The notes below the pieces were generated by a model. That model was not told where the DNA came from. It made no database searches and saw nothing but the letters and a program-made list of their open reading frames with translations. A stretch of DNA of 64,000 nucleotides. Origin: Actinomadura sp. K4S16. GTDB lineage: Bacteria; Actinomycetota; Actinomycetes; Streptosporangiales; Streptosporangiaceae. Position numbers and translations under genes: made by a program. The DNA lies in assembly GCF_008327685.1 (NCBI RefSeq), contig NZ_BDDE01000028.1:1-64000 (forward strand), in the 5' to 3' direction. Shown one piece after another: positions 25,926 through 32,990 of this stretch (the stretch's first letter is position 1; each line of letters begins with the position of its first letter).

Positions 25926-26398
25926 CGGGGCTCATGAGGGGCACGCAGGACCGCTCCAGGAGCTACGCCTCGCGCGCGCTGCGCCAGCACGGTCGGCACC
26001 GGTCCGAGAGCCGCCCCCGGTGGGGCCTGTTCTCCCGGTTCTCGGCGGCCGCGTCGGTGATGCTGATCGCCCTCGGCGGCGTGACCGTGTGGCAGGGGGA
26101 CCGCCCGGAGCGGGTCCGGCTGGACGTCGCGCCCGCCGCCGACGCCCCGGTGGTGCGGTACGTCGCCGAGGTCAGGTCCCAGGGCGGGGCCGCCGGGGAG
26201 CTGCCGAACGGGGAGCTGCTCGGTGCCGGTGAGGCGGTCTGCTCCGGCCTCGCCTCCGCGACCGGCTCCAGCGGCGTGGCCGCACGGCGCGGCCTGACCG
26301 AGCACGACATGCGGGTGGTGGCCCGCGCGGCCGTGACCCACCTGTGCCCGGAGAAGCGGGGGCAGCTCCGGGGCGGCACGGCGGTGGCGCCCGGATAG
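25922..26398 (+). CDS. Membrane-anchored protein with DUF732-like domain
   Basis: A 158-aa protein with a basic N-terminus, one membrane segment at about 38-57 (FSAAASVMLIALGGVTVW), and an extracytoplasmic domain. That domain resembles DUF732: an early Cys in GAGEAVCSGL and a late Cys in AVTHLCPE, as in disulfide-bonded secreted mycobacterial and phage proteins. It overlaps the upstream gene by GTGA. A role in the envelope, perhaps exclusion of other phages, is speculation. Confidence 0.62.
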   Translation: MTGLMRGTQDRSRSYASRALRQHGRHRSESRPRWGLFSRFSAAASVMLIALGGVTVWQGDRPERVRLDVAPAADAPVVRYVAEVRSQGGAAGELPNGELLGAGEAVCSGLASATGSSGVAARRGLTEHDMRVVARAAVTHLCPEKRGQLRGGTAVAPG

Positions 26399-26583
26399 CC
26401 GGGACCACTCGCTGCACGACCCGTGTCCCGCCCGATCACCTCCCGGCGGGCGGGACACGCGGGGCGCTGGCCTGTACGGCACCGCTGGTGCCTGAGCCGA
26501 GCTCGGCCAGCGCCCGCCCGCCCGCCGGGTTCCTTCGGGGGCCCCGGCGGGCGGGCCGCGCTGTCGATCTCCGGGAGGTGCGC

Positions 26584-26916
26584 ATGACCCGAAGGAAACC
26601 CGTCCAGGAGGTGCCGGAGTGCGAGCGGTGCGGCCAGCGGATCGTCTGGGCCCTGACCCGGCGGGGCCGCTGGCAGCCGCTCGACCCGGAGCCGGACCCG
26701 GGCGGGAGCGTCCTGGCGTACCGGGACGCGCTCGGCGTGCTGCGCGCCCGCTCCCTGGCCTCGGCCGGGGACGGGCCGCGGCATCCGCTGGAGCGCGTCC
26801 ACATGCCGCACGCGGCCACCTGCGGGGGGCCGCGTCAGGAAGAGCCGCCCTGGGACCCGGCGAGCGAGCCGGTGGCGTCCACGGGGCGGCGGCGACTTGG
26901 CGAAGGAGAACGATGA
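26584..26916 (+). CDS. Small zinc-ribbon-like protein, 110 aa
   Basis: The ATG at 26584 is preceded by GGGAGG and gives MTRRKPVQEVPECERCGQRI. A C-x2-C knuckle near 14-17 is paired with His and Cys near 77-83 (PHAATCGG), so one zinc site is likely. The upstream open frame to 26344 has no ribosome site and unlikely composition. No further family recognised; the next gene overlaps by 4 bp. Confidence 0.65.
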   Translation: MTRRKPVQEVPECERCGQRIVWALTRRGRWQPLDPEPDPGGSVLAYRDALGVLRARSLASAGDGPRHPLERVHMPHAATCGGPRQEEPPWDPASEPVASTGRRRLGEGER

Positions 26917-27398
26917 GGACCGGAAGACATGCCCAGCCCAGGAGCCGCGTACGCGGCATCGCCGCCGGGACGGCGGCGGCCGTGGCGGCGCTCGCCGTGG
27001 TGTGGGCGGTGAGCCCGGCGGACGGGTCGGGGGAGAAGGGCGGGCTGAGCGGTGCGCGCACCCCGGCCGGCTGCTGTACCGGGGAGCCGGGGGCGACGTC
27101 CTCGGCGGGGTCGGCCGGGGGCGCGTCGGGTTCCCCGAGAGGGGGCGCCGCGCCCGACTCGGTGAAGGGCAGCGGCGCGGCCCCCGCGCTCCCCTCGCTC
27201 CCCGCGCCCCGCAAGCGGGCGAGGAGGCAGCGGCCCGGCTCTGAGCGCAGCCCTGAGCGCAGTGCGCGGCGCACCTCGAGGAGCACCCCGCAGAGCAGCC
27301 CCGGCAGCCCGTCGGACCGCCCCGGTGAGAGCCGGTCCCCGGCACCGTCCGGCGGGTCCGGGTTCCCCCTGTTCCCCGGCATGGGACCGGCGTCGTGA
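26913..27398 (+). CDS. Secreted or membrane-anchored Ser/Pro/Gly-rich protein
   Basis: A 161-aa protein starting with a basic segment and one hydrophobic helix (GIAAGTAAAVAALAVVWAV), then an almost wholly disordered Ser, Pro, Arg and Gly-rich tail. The helix may be a signal peptide or anchor. AAGGAG precedes the ATG, which overlaps the previous stop. No domain recognised; with the gene at 25922 it forms a small envelope-directed pair inside the replication block. Confidence 0.55.
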   Translation: MRTGRHAQPRSRVRGIAAGTAAAVAALAVVWAVSPADGSGEKGGLSGARTPAGCCTGEPGATSSAGSAGGASGSPRGGAAPDSVKGSGAAPALPSLPAPRKRARRQRPGSERSPERSARRTSRSTPQSSPGSPSDRPGESRSPAPSGGSGFPLFPGMGPAS

Positions 27399-27820
27399 AC
27401 GCCGCCGAGACCAGCGCCCCCGGCGGCGACGCGGACGAGGGCGCGGAGGAGGTGCCGGAGGAGGTGACGGCGGACATGGTGCTGGAGGTCACCGCGATCA
27501 CCCGGCCGCGCGCCGAGCGGATCGCGACCTACGCCAACCACCGGTTCTTCGGGCGGCTCAACCGGGTGGACGCGGCGAGGGAGACCGGGGTCCGGAGCGA
27601 CCGGACGCGGCAGCGCTACGAGTGGGTGGTCCGGCTGCTGATCACGCGGTTCGGCTTGCCGGAGCCGCCCGGGCCGAGGTCCGGCGGCTACGTCCCCGAC
27701 TTCGACAGGGGCCGCGAGTCGGCGATGCACCTCGCCCACCACGGCGGCGGGCAGGAACGCGGCTGCCGCTACTGCGAGCCGGGCCGGGGAGCGGGACAAG
27801 GGACGAGGGGAGTTCGGTGA
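27395..27820 (+). CDS. Hypothetical protein with possible HTH, 141 aa
   Basis: An acidic N-terminus is followed by a helical core (VTAITRPRAERIATYANHRF, then VDAARETGVRSDRTRQRYEW) that could be a helix-turn-helix, and a C-terminal Cys/His segment (HHGGGQERGCRYCEP). It starts with GTG overlapping the preceding stop. It ends just before a terminator hairpin and the initiator candidate. DNA binding is plausible, unproven. Confidence 0.58.
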   Translation: MNAAETSAPGGDADEGAEEVPEEVTADMVLEVTAITRPRAERIATYANHRFFGRLNRVDAARETGVRSDRTRQRYEWVVRLLITRFGLPEPPGPRSGGYVPDFDRGRESAMHLAHHGGGQERGCRYCEPGRGAGQGTRGVR

Positions 27821-27858
27821 GTGGTGGTGCGCTACGACGGGAAAGGGGCCGTCCCGCA

Positions 27859-27883
27859 GGGGGGCAACCTGGGGTTGCCCCCC
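27859..27883 (+). terminator. Terminator hairpin, 11-bp stem
   Basis: GGGGGGCAACC pairs with GGTTGCCCCCC around a 3-nt loop, 38 bp after the stop at 27820. A nearly identical stem lies at 53444-53466 after the terminase gene. Confidence 0.75.
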
Positions 27884-27972
27884 AATTGGCGCTCTTCCGC
27901 TCGCCGGGGGATCACCCTTGCCGCGTGCCCTCGGGGCCTCTGCGTCGCCCTCGGGGCCGCAGGAAGGATGCC

Positions 27973-28386
27973 GTGAGCGGGCGCCTCGTCGGGGACGTGA
28001 TCGAGTGGCTCCAGACCCCCGCCGCGGCCGGGGTCGGCGACAACGAGGCCCTGGTCCTGATCACGATCGCCGACCGGGTCCTGTCCGAGGAGACCCGCGA
28101 GATGCGCCGGTTCAAGGGCGACCAGTGCAGCCTGCACCAGCGGATCTGCCGGGTCCTCGGGGTCACCCCCAAGGGGCTCCGGCCGGTCCTGCAGAAGCTC
28201 GCGCGGCGGGGGCTGGAGGTGCGGGTCGAGATCGGCCGGGATCGCCTGGGCCGCCCGATCTACGCGCGCCGGGGGCACGCGATGGGGTTCCGGCTCCCGG
28301 AGCTCCCGGCGTCGGTGCGGCTCCCGGAACGCGAGGACGAGGCGGAGCAGGAGGACGGGCCGGGTGGGCTGGCCGCCTGTGGATGA
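27973..28386 (+). CDS. Winged-helix protein, candidate replication initiator
   Basis: A 137-aa protein whose central part (NEALVLITIADRVLSEETRE; SLHQRICRVLGVTPKGLRPV; LQKLARRGLEVRVEIG) reads as a winged-helix DNA-binding domain of the type found in phage and plasmid replication proteins. The GTG start at 27973 has AGGAAGG upstream. The gene ends 38 bp before five phased hairpins and an AT-rich stretch, so it probably binds them as initiator or as a regulator of that site. Family identity is not certain. Confidence 0.6.
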   Translation: MSGRLVGDVIEWLQTPAAAGVGDNEALVLITIADRVLSEETREMRRFKGDQCSLHQRICRVLGVTPKGLRPVLQKLARRGLEVRVEIGRDRLGRPIYARRGHAMGFRLPELPASVRLPEREDEAEQEDGPGGLAACG

Positions 28387-28424
28387 ACGCTCCGGCCGCC
28401 CTGTGGACGGGCCGCCCCCCGCCC

Positions 28425-28588
28425 GGAGAAAGGGGCCCTCCACAGCGGCCCCTTTCTCCGTTAGGGGCCCTCCCCAGTGGCCCCTAACCGGATTTAGGGG
28501 CCCTCCACGGAAGCCCCTAACTCGGCGAAAGGGGCCCTCCACGGAAGCCCCTAAGTCGAGTTAGGGGCCCTCCACGCGGGCCCCCTAA
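28425..28588. repeat. Five phased hairpins, origin-like iterons
   Basis: Hairpins at 28425-28459, 28461-28487, 28494-28520, 28528-28554 and 28561-28588, repeating every 32-34 bp. Each is an inverted repeat around AGGGGCC with loop CTCCAC or CTCCCC. Stem ends change in pairs: AAAGGGG/CCCCTTT in the first and TTAGGGG/CCCCTAA in the second, third and fifth. About 33 bp is close to three helical turns, so all sites face the same side. Placed between an initiator candidate and AT-rich DNA, they look like origin iterons. Confidence 0.75.
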
Positions 28589-28810
28589 GACGTATAGAAG
28601 CACCTACTCAAGCTTTGACCGTTAAGTACAACTGCACGTCTACAAGAAACTGCACCAAACACAAATTACTGTCATCACACCTAAAGGTGGAAGGTGCCGA
28701 CTACGCGGAAAACTCGGACAAAAAGCGTGTGGACAATTCAGCTCGGCGGACACGCACACCCCGCGTCCGGTTGCCGCGCCCGGCGCCCTCCGCCTCCAGG
28801 AGGGGGAGCC
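28589..28810. other. AT-rich stretch beside the iterons, probable origin or promoter
   Basis: About 140 bp from 28590 are markedly AT-rich for this genome (AAGCTTTGACCGTTAAG, AACACAAATTACTG, GGAAAACTCGGACAAAAAGC) and hold no supported gene. Two ACTGCAC copies lie near 28630-28655. It could be the DNA-unwinding element of an origin, a promoter region, or both. Confidence 0.5.
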
Positions 28811-28984
28811 ATGATCGTCGCCCTGGTCGAGGTCCGGAGCTTCGCGGCCGGGTTCTGGGTGGGCGCCGCCGTCGGGGCGAGCGCGGTGCTCACCGCGTGC
28901 GTCCCGCTGGCGCGCCGCCGCGCCGCCGCGCGCCTCGCGCAGGCGGGGCCCGTGCGGGACGCGGGCGGGACGGAGGGGGAGTGA
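28811..28984 (+). CDS. Small single-pass membrane protein, 57 aa
   Basis: The ATG at 28811 with AGGGGGAG upstream gives MIVALVEVRSFAAGFWVGAA and a hydrophobic helix through ACVPLA, then a basic, Ala/Arg-rich cytoplasmic tail. The longer open frame back to 28694 lacks a ribosome site. Function unknown; small phage membrane proteins can be holin-like or superinfection-exclusion factors, but it is far from lysis genes. Confidence 0.6.
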   Translation: MIVALVEVRSFAAGFWVGAAVGASAVLTACVPLARRRAAARLAQAGPVRDAGGTEGE

Positions 28985-28988
28985 GCGC

Positions 28989-29014
28989 GCGGGGCCGGTC
29001 ACGACCGGCCCCGC
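28989..29014. terminator. Bidirectional terminator between convergent genes
   Basis: GCGGGGCCGGTC pairs with GACCGGCCCCGC around a 2-nt centre, just after the stop at 28984 and 41 bp beyond the minus-strand stop at 29055. Confidence 0.8.
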
Positions 29015-29054
29015 AGGGCGGGGGCCGGTCGAGCGGCGGTCGGGGAGCGGTGCG

Positions 29055-29528
29055 TCAGTCGCGCGGGGAGGGGATGCCGGCCTTGCGCCACAACTGCCGG
29101 ATCCGCTCGCGCTGGTACCCGCTGGCGTCGGAGACCAGGCCCTGCGGCACGTGGGTCCGGCCGCAGTCGAGCAGGGCCGCGCTGAACGCCTTCTCGTTCT
29201 CGGCGATCTGCGCGGCCAGGGTCTCGATGCGGCGGAGGATCTTCTGCTGCTCGTCGCTGAGCTGGAGGTGGCCGGTCCCGCCGGGGAGGGTGGGGACGTC
29301 CGCGGCCTTCCAGATCTTCCAGATCTTGTTCTTGCTGAGGCGGCTTGACTCGATCACGCGCTGGCGCGGTACGACGGCGACCCCGGCTTCGACGATCGCG
29401 ACCTCGAAGGCCAGGGTGAGCCGCTCCTGCTCGGCGGCGGCCCGCACCAGTCGCTCGTGCGCCTCGTTCTGCTCGGGGGTGAGGGTGACGGGTCGGCGTC
29501 CTGGACGGGGACCGGGACGTGCCGCCAT
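29055..29528 (-). CDS. Probable DNA-binding protein with two HTH-like segments
   Basis: A 157-aa protein on the minus strand with a central helical core (NEAHERLVRAAAEQERLTLA) and two segments of HTH character: VIESSRLSKNKIWKIWKAAD and VSDASGYQRERIRQLWRKAG. The same layout appears in uncharacterised phage regulators. I place the start at ATG 29528 because GGAGG lies 5 nt upstream, although the frame is open to 29654. It is one of only two minus-strand genes in the right two-thirds of the prophage, so it may be expressed at a different time. Confidence 0.62.
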   Translation of the reverse strand: MAARPGPRPGRRPVTLTPEQNEAHERLVRAAAEQERLTLAFEVAIVEAGVAVVPRQRVIESSRLSKNKIWKIWKAADVPTLPGGTGHLQLSDEQQKILRRIETLAAQIAENEKAFSAALLDCGRTHVPQGLVSDASGYQRERIRQLWRKAGIPSPRD

Positions 29529-29697
29529 CCCGACCTCCCGGACAATTTGGACCTTCGCAGGTACGCCTCGCGCGACCGGCGGAGCCTTGCCCGCCCGGCC
29601 GCGTCCCTTCGCGCCGATGTTCGCACGGGCCCCTCTGTCTCGCAAGTAGGCCATAGCTGGTGTCCATCCCTTCTGTCCTCATTGTGGGCATGTCACG

Positions 29698-29738
29698 TTG
29701 ACTATGACTCTAGATTATGCCAAACTTAGGGACATAAG
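29698..29738 (+). promoter_or_regulatory. Prophage regulon promoter P3
   Basis: TTGACT (29698-29703), 17-bp spacer, CAAACT (29721-29726), TAGGGACATAAG. It starts the long operon of small genes at 29768-32865. Confidence 0.82.
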
Positions 29739-29767
29739 CAAGGTACGAAACACGCACGGGAGAGGCC

Positions 29768-30154
29768 ATGCCACGCACCCCCCAGCACACCGCGCGACCC
29801 CGCATGCGCGTGAACCGGTACCCCGGCACCTGCAAGGACTGCGGCACGCACGTCCCGCGCCTGGCCGGCATCGCGCTCAAGGCGCCCGGCGAGCCCTGGC
29901 GGGTCGCCTGCGCCGACCACGCTGGCGAGACCCACGGCCTCCTCAACCCCTGGCGTGACGACCATCACGGCAAGGAGACCGGCTACGTCGGCGGCGAGTA
30001 CACCCACCGCCACGCCCGCGCCCTCGTCGACCGCGAGTACCGCGACACCGACATGTACTCCGCCCCCTGCTCCTGCGGCGGCCGCCGCTGGGTCCGCGCC
30101 ACCGTCGGCACCGTCGTGTGCCCCGACTGCGGCGGCGTCGGCTACGAGCACTGA
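29768..30154 (+). CDS. Zinc-ribbon protein, 128 aa
   Basis: The first gene after P3. It has an N-terminal C-x2-C (GTCKDCGTH) with a later Cys/His (VACADHAG), and a C-terminal C-x-C plus C-x2-C ribbon (PCSCGGRRW, CPDCGGVGYEH), so two zinc sites are likely. The C-terminal one resembles the DnaJ-type or RNA-polymerase-type ribbon. Function unknown; it could bind nucleic acid. Confidence 0.7.
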   Translation: MPRTPQHTARPRMRVNRYPGTCKDCGTHVPRLAGIALKAPGEPWRVACADHAGETHGLLNPWRDDHHGKETGYVGGEYTHRHARALVDREYRDTDMYSAPCSCGGRRWVRATVGTVVCPDCGGVGYEH

Positions 30155-30183
30155 CCCCGACCCGACCCCGAACAGGAAGAGCC

Positions 30184-30528
30184 ATGGAGACCGAGAAGTT
30201 CCCAGGGTTGACCGACTGGCCGGACGAGCTGGTCGCCGTCCGCCACCCGCTCGGCACCCGAGCCCTCGCGGCGGCCCGCCGCTACCAGTGGGCGGGAGAG
30301 CAGCGCCAGCGCGCCGTCGCAGAGCTGCTCCGCGCGATCGACATGAACAAGAACCCCATCGCGATCCGTCACGCCCGGCTCGTCGAGCGCAACTGGGACG
30401 ACCGCCTCCGGAGGATCGAGGACCAGGTCTGGCCGCTCATCGACCGGATGTGGGGGACCGACCGCGAGCTCTGCTACCGCGTCAGCTCCTACATCTTCGG
30501 CGGCGGAGACGCGGAGCCGGGCCGGTGA
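30184..30528 (+). CDS. Hypothetical helical protein, 114 aa
   Basis: The ATG at 30184 has GGAAGAG upstream. The protein is mostly helical and charged (ALAAARRYQWAGEQRQRAVA; RRIEDQVWPLIDRMW), with conserved-looking Trp residues. No family recognised. The next gene overlaps its stop by 4 bp. Confidence 0.62.
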   Translation: METEKFPGLTDWPDELVAVRHPLGTRALAAARRYQWAGEQRQRAVAELLRAIDMNKNPIAIRHARLVERNWDDRLRRIEDQVWPLIDRMWGTDRELCYRVSSYIFGGGDAEPGR

Positions 30529-30809
30529 GCGCCCCCGACCTGCCCCCCGGCCTGCCTGACGACCTGCCCGACGACACCGGGCACCACACCTGGCAGCGCA
30601 TCCACGCCGCCCGCGAACGCGTCCGCGACAGCGCCACGGAGCGGGGCTCCCTCACCTGGCCCCTCGTCCTCCTCGAACGCGTCTACGCCGCGCTCGCGGC
30701 CCGCCCCGGCGACCTCGCCGAGATGCTCGACAAGGTCGCCGACACCGCCGCCGCCTGGGCGGACGCGGTCCGCCGCAGAGACGCGGCCGGTCCCGAGGGG
30801 CGGCCGTGA
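30525..30809 (+). CDS. Hypothetical protein, 94 aa
   Basis: A GTG start overlaps the preceding stop. The N-terminus is Pro/Asp-rich, the remainder helical (HTWQRIHAARERVRDSATER; LVLLERVYAALAARPGDLAE). No family recognised; a coupled member of the P3 operon. Confidence 0.6.
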   Translation: MSAPDLPPGLPDDLPDDTGHHTWQRIHAARERVRDSATERGSLTWPLVLLERVYAALAARPGDLAEMLDKVADTAAAWADAVRRRDAAGPEGRP

Positions 30810-31213
30810 CCGCCGACCCCGCCAGAGCCCCCGCCCGAGCCGCAGACCCGGACGACGCCCCGGACGGCGTCGAACCCGACGACGACCGCCGCGCCGCCGC
30901 CAGCATCCTCGACCGCGAGACCGGCAAGGTCCGCGTCCTCGACCAGCGATGCCCCGACTGCCTGTTCCGGCAGGCGGGCCGCAAGGCGTTCGGCGAGGAC
31001 CGCGTCGCCGAGGTCATCGCCGAGAACCTCGAGGCGGGCGCGCTCCTCACCTGCCACAAGACCCTCCCCTACGGCGACCACCCCGAGATCGGCCCGGCCG
31101 CCTGCGCGGGCTTCTGGGCCCGCCACCGGTCCGACGTGCTCGTCGGACGGCTCGCCCAGCTCTTCCTCGGCGTCGCCCGCGTCTCCCTACCGAGAAAGGA
31201 CCCGGCACATTGA
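30806..31213 (+). CDS. Cys/His-rich protein of the actinomycete CxxC...LTCHxTL type
   Basis: A 135-aa protein with an acidic disordered N-terminus and a metal-binding core: RCPDCLFRQ, then LEAGALLTCHKTLPYGDHPE and ACAGFWARH. Proteins with this C-x2-C ... C-H ... C layout occur widely in Streptomyces genomes and phages without assigned function. A GTG start overlaps the upstream gene; the following gene starts with TTG overlapping its stop. Confidence 0.7.
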   Translation: MTADPARAPARAADPDDAPDGVEPDDDRRAAASILDRETGKVRVLDQRCPDCLFRQAGRKAFGEDRVAEVIAENLEAGALLTCHKTLPYGDHPEIGPAACAGFWARHRSDVLVGRLAQLFLGVARVSLPRKDPAH

Positions 31214-31635
31214 CCGACGACCACGAGCCCCGCGTGCTCACCCACCGGCCCAGGTGCAAGATCTGCCTCAGACCCGTCACCGGCGACATCCACGTCGGCC
31301 GCTTCATCGACAACGGGCGCCTGGTCTGGGAGGGCAGCGGCCACCAGCGATGCGTCCGCGCCGTGCTCGACGCCGACGCCATGGAGCTGGCCCGCGTCTG
31401 GGGCGAAGCCTGCGCGGCCGGCTACCACGAGTTCCCCGGCCAGTGGACGCGGGACCCGTCCGACCCGTACGACGACGCCCGGTACTGGGTCTGCGCCCGC
31501 GGCTGCGGCCACGTCCAGCGCCACCCCGGCTACGGCCACGGACGCATCCTGGCGATCATCGAGCTGTTCACCAGCGACGAGTTCGACCGGTACCTGGAGC
31601 GCCACGGCGTCTCCCTCGCGGAGGCCGCCCGATGA
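31210..31635 (+). CDS. Cys-containing hypothetical protein, 141 aa
   Basis: It starts with TTG at 31210, overlapping the upstream stop, with AGAAAGGA upstream. Cys pairs RCKICLR and HQRCVRA near the N-terminus and a later VCARGCGHV suggest one or two zinc sites. The C-terminus is helical. No family recognised. Confidence 0.62.
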   Translation: MTDDHEPRVLTHRPRCKICLRPVTGDIHVGRFIDNGRLVWEGSGHQRCVRAVLDADAMELARVWGEACAAGYHEFPGQWTRDPSDPYDDARYWVCARGCGHVQRHPGYGHGRILAIIELFTSDEFDRYLERHGVSLAEAAR

Positions 31636-31904
31636 ACCCGCCCGAGCAGACCCCGGCGACCCCCGACCCGGAGGCCGCCGCGCGGCCCGGCGACGTCGTC
31701 TTCCTCTTCCGCCAGCCGGAGGGCTCCGAGGTCCCGCCCCTGCTCCTCCAGCACGCGGTCCTCGCCGCGCTCCGGCTCGCGGGACTCCTCCCCGCCGCCG
31801 CCGACCCCCGGCGGGACCACCGCGACATCGCCGAGTTCCTCGCGCGAGGCCGCATGGAGCGGCCCGTGGTCCGGCGGCGCGGAGCCACCGGCTGGAACGA
31901 ATGA
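31632..31904 (+). CDS. Hypothetical protein, 90 aa
   Basis: A small protein with a Pro-rich N-terminus and a short core (DVVFLFRQPEGSEVPPLLLQ, then AVLAALRLAGLLP). No family recognised. It overlaps the preceding stop by 4 bp as part of the P3 operon. Confidence 0.6.
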   Translation: MNPPEQTPATPDPEAAARPGDVVFLFRQPEGSEVPPLLLQHAVLAALRLAGLLPAAADPRRDHRDIAEFLARGRMERPVVRRRGATGWNE

Positions 31905-31930
31905 CCCCACGAGAAAGGGAACCGCACACC

Positions 31931-32341
31931 ATGGCACCCGACCTGACCGCCATCGACGAACACCCCGCCAGCGACTCGGTGATCGAGGCGATCGCCCAAG
32001 ACCTGGCCGACATGCGCACCCACCCCGACGACCGCCTGTTCTGCTTCCACCGCACCGTCGAGGTCGGCGAGCACATGGCATCCGTGCTGGCCCGCCTCCG
32101 GGACACCGAGGCGGAGCTGGCCCGCCTCCGGGACGTGGTCAAGGCCGTCTCCGACGACGCCCGCCAGCGCGGCGAGGACATGTTCACCGCCCGCGACAAC
32201 GTGCGCGCACGCGACTGGGGGAAGGCGCGCGGCCTGGAACGCGGCGCGAACGAGCTGACCGACCTCGCCAAGCGGCTCCGCGCGGCCCTCACCGAGTCCC
32301 TCCTCGCCACCCAGGACCGGGCACCGGAGGCGCGGCCGTGA
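31931..32341 (+). CDS. Hypothetical coiled-coil protein, paralogue of the next gene
   Basis: A 136-aa protein with a central coiled coil (VLARLRDTEAELARLRDVVK). I use ATG 31931, with AAAGGGA at the same 10-11-nt distance seen ahead of other genes here; ATG 31901 overlapping the previous stop is possible. It shares DLADMRTHPDD, FCFHRTVEVGEHMASVLARL and RGLERGANELTDL with the next protein, so the two arose by duplication. Function unknown. Confidence 0.65.
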   Translation: MAPDLTAIDEHPASDSVIEAIAQDLADMRTHPDDRLFCFHRTVEVGEHMASVLARLRDTEAELARLRDVVKAVSDDARQRGEDMFTARDNVRARDWGKARGLERGANELTDLAKRLRAALTESLLATQDRAPEARP

Positions 32342-32865
32342 ACGACACCGACGCGACCGGGCCCGCCGAGCCCGCCGAGCCCGCAGCCGACGAGACCCAC
32401 TACTCCGATCGAGTCCTGCGCGACGTGCAGCCCATCAGCGACGAGCTGTTCCAGGCGTTCGTCGGGCACGTGCAAGAGCTGCGCACGCACCCCCACCCCG
32501 AAGGCTCCACGGACTGGTTCTGCATGAACCTCGCCGCCTTCCTGGGCGAGCGGATGGGCCCTGTGCTGGCCCGCGTCCGGGAAGCCGAGACCGCCCGCGA
32601 CGACGCCCTCCGCCAGTTCGACCGGCTCTGCCACGACGTCCGCGAGATCGCCTCCGACGCCCGGCGCAGGCACCGGCTCCTGCTGAGGTTCCGCGGCAGG
32701 CAGCCGGACGACGAGCTGGGCTCCGCGAGGGGCCGCGCCCTGGAGCGCGGCGCCTTCTACCTCAGCAGGACGGTCGACCAGCTCGAAGGCGCGCTCCCCG
32801 CACCCGCGAACGAGCCGCAGACCCCGGCCCCCGAGCCGGAGCCGGGCACCGGCCGGGACGCCTAA
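32338..32865 (+). CDS. Hypothetical protein, paralogue of the preceding gene
   Basis: A 175-aa protein, GTG start overlapping the previous stop. Segments HVQELRTHPHPEG, FCMNLAAFLGERMGPVLARV and GRALERGAFYLSRTVDQLEG align with the neighbour, showing tandem duplication. It has an acidic N-terminus and a Pro/Glu tail. It is the last gene before a strong terminator. Confidence 0.65.
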   Translation: MNDTDATGPAEPAEPAADETHYSDRVLRDVQPISDELFQAFVGHVQELRTHPHPEGSTDWFCMNLAAFLGERMGPVLARVREAETARDDALRQFDRLCHDVREIASDARRRHRLLLRFRGRQPDDELGSARGRALERGAFYLSRTVDQLEGALPAPANEPQTPAPEPEPGTGRDA

Positions 32866-32874
32866 CTCCCCGGC

Positions 32875-32911
32875 GGCCCTGGGAGGCGGACGCCCCCGCC
32901 CTCCCAGGGCC
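32875..32911 (+). terminator. Terminator of the P3 operon
   Basis: GGCCCTGGGAGG pairs with CCTCCCAGGGCC around a 13-nt loop, 9 bp after the stop at 32865. Confidence 0.8.
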
Positions 32912-32990
32912 TGACCCGGCCACCACGCGCGCGCACGCCCTTTCGCGGACGTGCGCAGCGCACCCCTACCGATCCGAAGGAGCGCGACCG

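Noticed and set aside
23526..27799. Long minus-strand ORFs opposite the helicase and replication block (787 and 786 aa)
   Set aside because: Typical antisense shadows of high-GC3 genes; composition is low-complexity Arg/Gly/Val and the plus strand has helicase motifs and ribosome sites.
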